Shown here piece after piece: positions 59,411 through 64,000 of a stretch of DNA of 64,000 nt. Location of the stretch: positions 2,884,710 to 2,948,709 of the forward strand of contig NZ_BOQE01000001.1 in the NCBI RefSeq assembly GCF_023705585.1. The letters run 5' to 3'. Below the pieces are notes generated by a model that was given only the letters and a program-made list of their open reading frames with translations, searched no databases and had not been told where the DNA came from. A program made the position numbers and the translations under genes. Source of the stretch: Collibacillus ludicampi. Lineage in GTDB: Bacteria; Bacillota; Bacilli; Tumebacillales; BOQE01. Each line of letters starts with the position of its first letter. The stretch's first letter is position 1.

Positions 59411-61747
59411 ATGCCTTTGCGCAGACTTCTCTTTCAAACTTCGATTCTTTTTGCGGTAGGTGCCGTATGGCCTCCTCTCATCCCCAGACATTTTTCCCCA
59501 CTGATCTTTCTTCTCCTTAGCCTGTTCTTTTTATCTCTCAGTTGGTTCTGCCGGGAGCAAAAAAATGTCCTTTCTTCCTTGTTTCTTTCGCTTGCATTAC
59601 TTTGCAGCGGGTCAACGACTGTCATCGCGTATCTTGAACATCATCCTCCTGCCGTTGGCCCATGGTTGGAAAAAGAGGTGAGGATCCGGGGGATTGTTCA
59701 AGAGATTCCAATCAGGCAAGGGGAGATGTGGGTGTTTCCCCTCGAGTTCGAACAACCTTTTATCGATCGCGTGTGGGTCAGAACGGGCAAGATGATTAAG
59801 ATACAAGCAGGGGATTGCATGCAAGTGGAAGGCACTTTACGGGCGCCCTCTCTTCCGCGTAACCCAGGGGCTTTTAATGAAAAAGAATATTTATTTCGCA
59901 GAGGGATTCATGCCGTCTTGGTGCCTGCAGAAGGGGAAAAGAGCATTCAACGACTGAAAACAGTCGATTCCTGGTGGAGATCCTTATTGGCGACTGTGCG
60001 CGAGCGCGTGGAGGTGACTTTGCGAACATTATTTTCGCCAGGAGAAGCCGGGTTTCTCGGTGGATTGCTATGCGGTTGGACCGATCAACTGGATCATCAG
60101 ATGGAAGAATCGTTTTCAGTACTGGGTATTACCCATATCCTCGCTGCATCAGGCATGAATGTGGCGTTGCTCGTCATGCCTGTGTGGTGGCTTCTTGCGA
60201 GGCTGAGTGTACAACCTTGGATACGACTCATGATTATACTGCCATTCATTGCGTTTTATGTAGGACTGGCCGGAGCGACGCCATCTGTGTTGAGGGCAGG
60301 AATCATGGCTTCTTTGTTACTTATTGGGAAAGTGATGGATCGACCTGTCGATTTATTGACGCTTGTCGGTGTAAGTGCATGGGTATCGATTTTCATCGAC
60401 CCACTCATTCTCTGGGATCTTGGATTTCAATTATCGTACGGTGTTACGATCGGGTTAATTGTACTGACTCCCCGTTTAACAACCTTCTTCTCTTTTCTTC
60501 CCTCTATCCTCAAGAATGCTTTGGCAGCAACGCTTGCAGCGGAACTTGTTTCGGTTCCCTTACTCATTCATACATTTCATATCTATACACCGGTATCCAT
60601 CTTGGCGAATCTCTATGTCGCACCATTTGTTGCCGTTCTTGTCCCCTTGGGTTTTTTGCTGCTTTTCATGGGTCTGCTATCTCCCTTAGTTACCGCGTGG
60701 CTTGTTCCACTGGGGAACGCCCTACTTTATCTGATGTTGAAGCCTGTTCTCTTCATCGGAAAAAAAGAGTGGTTGTTGATGTCGTTCGCTTCACCGTCAC
60801 CAGTCTTTCTCGCTTCTTACTATGGAGGGCTGTTGCTTCTCGTCGTCGAGCGATTGAAGCGTATTCAAGTCGTCCGCAAGTTGTCGCTCTTGATGATCGG
60901 CGTTTACCTGGTCGCTTTATGGTGTCCAGTATCACCCGGTAAACAACTCCTCGTGACGTTTCTCGATGTCGGACAAGGGGACTCGATTTTTATTCGTACA
61001 CCGTCAAACCGGGTGATACTCGTCGACGGGGGAGGAGCCTACAAAAGTGCACATGGTGAATATAATGTGGGCGAAAAAATCGTCGTGCCTTATTTGCGGA
61101 ACGAAGGTGTCCGGCAAATCGACATGCTGATTTTGTCACATCCCGATCAGGATCACATGATGGGGCTGTTTTCTGTGCTGCACGAAGTACCCGTGAAGAG
61201 CGTTCTTATCCCCGGCTTTCCTGATGAAAGTGAATCCTATAAAGAGTTTCTAGCTCTGGTTCAAGAGAAAGAAATACCATTATATCTCGCGCACAAAGGA
61301 GATCGGTGGGATGTCGATCAAGGGCTCTCTCTGCAAATCATCAATCCCCCCTCTCCTTATATCCGAGGAACGAGAAGGGATGTAAATGCGAACTGTATCG
61401 TCTTTGAACTGGATTACGGAAATCGCTCATTTCTCTTTACCGGTGATGTGGAGGGGGAAGTCGAACCTTTGATGCAGTCATCTCTCCATCCTGTTGATGC
61501 GTTGAAAGTCGCTCATCACGGGAGCAAATATTCGACATCTTCCGCTTTTTTGCAAACGGTTCACCCACGTTACGCGATCATTTCGGTAGGAAAAAACAAC
61601 CGCTACGGTCATCCGGATCAGGAAGTATTGGAACGTTTAGAGCAGGAAGGCGCACGCATGATCCGTACGGACGAAGCGGGTGCTGTGCTTTGCCGTACGG
61701 ACGGTGAGAACTTGACGATTGAAGTCACAAAGGGGATGCATAAGTGA
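59411..61747 (+). CDS. comEC: Competence protein ComEC/Rec2 (DNA channel)
   Basis: 778 residues with the full three-part architecture: an N-terminal DUF4131/OB region (about 20-170), the central Competence domain of many membrane helices ('LCGWTDQLDHQMEESFSVLG', 'ILAASGMNVALLV', 'GATPSVLRAGIMASLLL'), and a C-terminal metallo-beta-lactamase domain from about 520. The last has 'LDVGQGDSIFIRTP', 'LSHPDQDHMMG', 'FTGDVEGEVEP' and 'AHHGSKYSTS'. It transports single-stranded DNA across the membrane, and the MBL domain probably degrades the other strand. AAAGGATAG precedes the ATG. No frameshift is seen; it should be functional. Confidence 0.96.
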   Translation: MPLRRLLFQTSILFAVGAVWPPLIPRHFSPLIFLLLSLFFLSLSWFCREQKNVLSSLFLSLALLCSGSTTVIAYLEHHPPAVGPWLEKEVRIRGIVQEIPIRQGEMWVFPLEFEQPFIDRVWVRTGKMIKIQAGDCMQVEGTLRAPSLPRNPGAFNEKEYLFRRGIHAVLVPAEGEKSIQRLKTVDSWWRSLLATVRERVEVTLRTLFSPGEAGFLGGLLCGWTDQLDHQMEESFSVLGITHILAASGMNVALLVMPVWWLLARLSVQPWIRLMIILPFIAFYVGLAGATPSVLRAGIMASLLLIGKVMDRPVDLLTLVGVSAWVSIFIDPLILWDLGFQLSYGVTIGLIVLTPRLTTFFSFLPSILKNALAATLAAELVSVPLLIHTFHIYTPVSILANLYVAPFVAVLVPLGFLLLFMGLLSPLVTAWLVPLGNALLYLMLKPVLFIGKKEWLLMSFASPSPVFLASYYGGLLLLVVERLKRIQVVRKLSLLMIGVYLVALWCPVSPGKQLLVTFLDVGQGDSIFIRTPSNRVILVDGGGAYKSAHGEYNVGEKIVVPYLRNEGVRQIDMLILSHPDQDHMMGLFSVLHEVPVKSVLIPGFPDESESYKEFLALVQEKEIPLYLAHKGDRWDVDQGLSLQIINPPSPYIRGTRRDVNANCIVFELDYGNRSFLFTGDVEGEVEPLMQSSLHPVDALKVAHHGSKYSTSSAFLQTVHPRYAIISVGKNNRYGHPDQEVLERLEQEGARMIRTDEAGAVLCRTDGENLTIEVTKGMHK

Positions 61748-61789
61748 ACCTGTTCGGTAAATCCTAGAAACAGAGAAGGAGGATACACA

Positions 61790-62308
61790 ATGTATGAAAC
61801 GTTCATCAAACAGTTTATCGATATAATGGACGAACAGGCTCCCGTTACAATCGTACGAAATCGTATGGAGATGCCCCTTGGTTCAGTCTGTGCAGAACAA
61901 AGCACGTGGATTCATGCGAGGCTCGACTTACTTGATGATGCGAGTCCATATGTCGATGTGGTCATGACACCGCAAAACGAACAGGTTCAAGTGGGATATA
62001 TCGTTCATCTTCCGTCAAACGATGAAATGACAGATGAACAACTGGTAAGAAATACACAACAGATGGATCATATCGATTCCATTTCTGTTGTGCAACCGAT
62101 AAAAGGATCCAAAACAGACTGGTATGTAATCAAAGGGCATATGGATGTTCAACTGGCGGATGAGCAAAACAACATGAATTCGTTGACCCATGAACTTTCA
62201 AACCAAATCGTCTCGGTCATGCGCTCAACGGGTTACGATCATCTGAATGCCGACCCGGATCCTGAAGAAGATGAGATCGTCACTTGGAACACCGAAAAAA
62301 CGGTATAA
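61790..62308 (+). CDS. Hypothetical conserved protein downstream of comEC
   Basis: 172 residues, acidic and soluble, without signal peptide or membrane helix. It has a mixed alpha/beta pattern ('ARLDLLDDASPYVDVVMTPQ', 'VQVGYIVHLPSNDEMTDEQL') and an acidic tail. GAAGGAGGATACACA precedes the ATG. It is 43 bases from comEC and 16 from the next gene, so they probably form an operon. Family not recognised. Confidence 0.7.
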   Translation: MYETFIKQFIDIMDEQAPVTIVRNRMEMPLGSVCAEQSTWIHARLDLLDDASPYVDVVMTPQNEQVQVGYIVHLPSNDEMTDEQLVRNTQQMDHIDSISVVQPIKGSKTDWYVIKGHMDVQLADEQNNMNSLTHELSNQIVSVMRSTGYDHLNADPDPEEDEIVTWNTEKTV

Positions 62309-62323
62309 CAGGGAGGAAGCGAG

Positions 62324-62503
62324 ATGGCTACCGCACAGTGCTCAAGGTGTGATACACGCATGGAATTGGACGGCACCTGTTTGTATGGAGACATCGTTCA
62401 GGGTGTGATGTATTTTGTTTGCCCACTTTGCAGCCATTCGGAGCCCCTTCTCGCCAGTAATATTGATATCTTGGGCGATCACTGGATGGATGAGCGGGAA
62501 TAG
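62324..62503 (+). CDS. Small zinc-ribbon protein
   Basis: 59 residues. 'CSRC' and 'CPLC' are separated by about 25 residues, the classic four-Cys zinc ribbon ('MATAQCSRCDTRM', 'MYFVCPLCSHSE'). Possibly a nucleic-acid or protein-binding adaptor. GGGAGGAAGCG precedes the ATG. It is the second gene of the short group after comEC. Confidence 0.7.
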   Translation: MATAQCSRCDTRMELDGTCLYGDIVQGVMYFVCPLCSHSEPLLASNIDILGDHWMDERE

Positions 62504-62515
62504 GGGGTCTTACGT

Positions 62516-62662
62516 TTGAAAAAATGGGTTATGATCGGTAGCATATACGTATGCTTGACGATCCTTGCACTTTCTGTCAGTGCGGAAGAGAAAGGAAAAT
62601 CACACCCTGCCGGACAAAATCAGTGGAATAATTGGGTGCAATTGAAACGACTCTTCAGTTGA
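62516..62662 (+). CDS. Small exported or membrane-anchored protein
   Basis: 48 residues: 'MKKWVMIGSIYVCLTILALS' is a signal or anchor helix, followed by a short hydrophilic part ending 'NQWNNWVQLKRLFS'. It starts at TTG 62516 with AGGGGGTC upstream, 12 bases after the zinc-ribbon gene. A terminator follows. Family not recognised. Confidence 0.55.
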   Translation: MKKWVMIGSIYVCLTILALSVSAEEKGKSHPAGQNQWNNWVQLKRLFS

Positions 62663-62690
62663 AAAGTATACTGAAAATAAACGAGGATGG

Positions 62691-62720
62691 AGCCGTTTGC
62701 TACAAAGCAGCGGCTTTTCT
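62691..62720 (+). terminator. Terminator of the post-comEC group
   Basis: AGCCG-TTTGCT and AGCAGCGGCT form a hairpin followed by TTTTCTTTG. Confidence 0.75.
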
Positions 62721-62914
62721 TTGTGAAAATAGTCTCTAGCGAATCGAACATTTTTCTGCCTTTAGAAATATAATATAGTAAGTGCATAATTTCACAATCT
62801 AGCCAATAAATATTACACGATGCAATCGAATGTTGTATGTAACGGAATGAGACACTAAAACAAAAAACCGTCGCTGGAAACGCCTATACCATCAAAAGGA
62901 AGGGTGTTTTATAC

Positions 62915-64000
62915 ATGACCAAGATTGTCGTGTTGGGAGCAGGATATGCAGGTATAGCCTGTGGGGTTCGCTTGCAAAAACTCGACATTCCATTTACTCT
63001 CATAAACAAACATCGGTATCATTATTTTACAACATTATTGCATGAATTGGCCGGTGGACGAAATGATGCGGAAGAGTATTATGTCGACTTAGAGGATGTC
63101 TTGAATGAAGATCAGGCGACGATTATTCAAGATGTTGTGACTGCTCTTCGTCCCCAAGAGAATAAGATCATCACCGAAAAAAGTGAATATGAATACGATT
63201 ATTTGGTCTTTGCGCTCGGGAATGCTCCGGAATTCTTCGGGATTCCCGGATTAAAGGAACACGCCTTGTTACTGCGCAGTTTGGATACCGCCAAGGAAAT
63301 CAGAGAACATGTCGAAGAGCAATTTCTTCTTTATAATCAAGATCAAGATTCAACACGTTTGCGTATCATCGTTGGCGGGGCAGGACTCACAGGAATCGAA
63401 TTGGTCGGGGAATTGGCCGAATGGCTACCACAATTAACAGCCGCTTATCGTGTACCTTCTCATCAAGTGGAAGTGATTAATATTGAAGCCGCACCTGTCA
63501 TACTTCCGATGCTTGATAAGAGTTTGCAAGAAACGGCGATGAACGTTTTGACGAAGAAAGGGATAAAAATCCGTACAGGAGAAAAGATTACGCGCGTTGG
63601 TGAACATGTCGTGGAACTTGCGAGCGGGGAAACCATCGAAGCGAAAACGATTATCTGGACGGGAGGAGTACGGGCGAATCCTTTGCTTGCGGAAGCCGGT
63701 TTTGAGACAGATCCGAGAGGACGGGCAAAGGTTAACGAATATCTACAATCAGTTGATTATGAGAACGTATTTGTTTTAGGGGATTCCTCCTGTTTCATCG
63801 GCCCAGATGGAAAACCCTTGCCTCCCACCGGTCAATTGGCTTCACAAATGGGGGAGCATTGTGCCAAAAATCTCAATGCTCTTTTGCGTCATCAAGAGCT
63901 GAGACCTTTCGAATTTCATTATATGGGTACATTGGCTTCTCTCGGTTCAGAAGTGGGGGTAGGGAACATCAAAGGATTTAAGACGAGCGGGGTGCCTGCC
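62915..64000 (+). CDS. ndh: Type II NADH dehydrogenase (NDH-2), 3' end beyond window
   Basis: 362 codons without a stop, running off the right edge; the family is usually about 390-400 residues, so little is missing. The FAD-binding 'VLGAGYAGIACGVRLQKL' is at the N-terminus. The second Rossmann motif for NADH is 'IIVGGAGLTGIELVGEL'. Also present are 'FGIPGLKEHALLLRSLDTAK' and the flavin-contact 'NVFVLGDSS' with 'PTGQLASQMGEHCAKNL'. It is a peripheral membrane enzyme passing electrons from NADH to menaquinone without proton pumping, like YumB/YjlD. AAAGGAAGGGTG precedes ATG 62915. It follows about 200 bases of AT-rich promoter region. Confidence 0.93.
   Translation, partial: MTKIVVLGAGYAGIACGVRLQKLDIPFTLINKHRYHYFTTLLHELAGGRNDAEEYYVDLEDVLNEDQATIIQDVVTALRPQENKIITEKSEYEYDYLVFALGNAPEFFGIPGLKEHALLLRSLDTAKEIREHVEEQFLLYNQDQDSTRLRIIVGGAGLTGIELVGELAEWLPQLTAAYRVPSHQVEVINIEAAPVILPMLDKSLQETAMNVLTKKGIKIRTGEKITRVGEHVVELASGETIEAKTIIWTGGVRANPLLAEAGFETDPRGRAKVNEYLQSVDYENVFVLGDSSCFIGPDGKPLPPTGQLASQMGEHCAKNLNALLRHQELRPFEFHYMGTLASLGSEVGVGNIKGFKTSGVPA

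Noticed and set aside
59974-60942. A 322-codon plus-strand frame inside comEC
   Set aside because: It lies wholly within comEC in another frame, is rich in Cys/Ser/Arg without any domain, and has no start signal.

Overview
The window looks like a chromosomal segment of an endospore-forming member of the Bacillales. The evidence is a set of YjcZ-type sporulation miniproteins, a DUF1657 protein, competence genes comEA and comEC, a YtpB-type (DUF2600) terpene synthase, a YqjM-type old yellow enzyme, PcrA, rpsF-rpsR and a c-di-AMP (ydaO/yuaA) leader. Selenocysteine tRNA sequence is present twice, so the organism or its ancestor used selenocysteine. An Alicyclobacillaceae-like host (Effusibacillus or Tumebacillus type) would fit, but that is inference.

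Layout. Positions 1-7400 hold mostly intact genes: an iron alcohol dehydrogenase, a YjcZ protein, a lone PD-(D/E)XK nuclease, a LysE exporter, a stalk-domain secreted protein, a LexA-boxed miniprotein and a gamma-carbonic-anhydrase-like protein. Positions 7400-17000 are an accessory and decay zone. It contains fragments of SRAP, PLD nuclease, GNAT, CMD and PhzF genes, a small tyrosine recombinase bracketed by inverted repeats, a PilZ protein, intact GNAT and GrpB genes, and an IS110-family element. Positions 17000-27350 are rich in spore-type proteins: three YjcZ genes, a GPGM-repeat protein, an extreme TTGRRR-repeat protein, two divergent VanW genes, an atypical MurE-like ligase and an intact PLD lipoprotein.

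Positions 27600-37150 are bounded by two tRNA-Sec sequences. They contain an AT-rich ORC/CDC6-like ATPase, an IS66 element, a duplicated and eroded copy of the 12-14 kb block split by an IS4-family element, an IS21 istB fragment, and a small attL/attR-like island with an integrase remnant and a beta-carbonic anhydrase. Positions 37200-46600 carry TetR-P450, a broken YetF gene, a coiled-coil gene split by a second IS66 copy with a 56-bp direct duplication, and a riboswitch-controlled NlpC/P60 hydrolase. Positions 46760-64000 are ordinary conserved backbone: a TPR regulator, thioesterase, tartrate/malate dehydrogenase, LysR, PcrA, YjbE, S6 and S18, hydrolase, terpene synthase, NamA, ComEA, DUF1657, ComEC and a partial NDH-2.

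The main story is repeated insertion, duplication and decay around tRNA-Sec, next to a stable sporulation and competence backbone. No complete multi-gene system that I can call new is visible. The strongest leads are the tRNA-Sec islands with the lone ATPase, the recombinase between paired hairpins, the CotG-like TTGRRR protein and the MurE-like ligase that lacks standard motifs.
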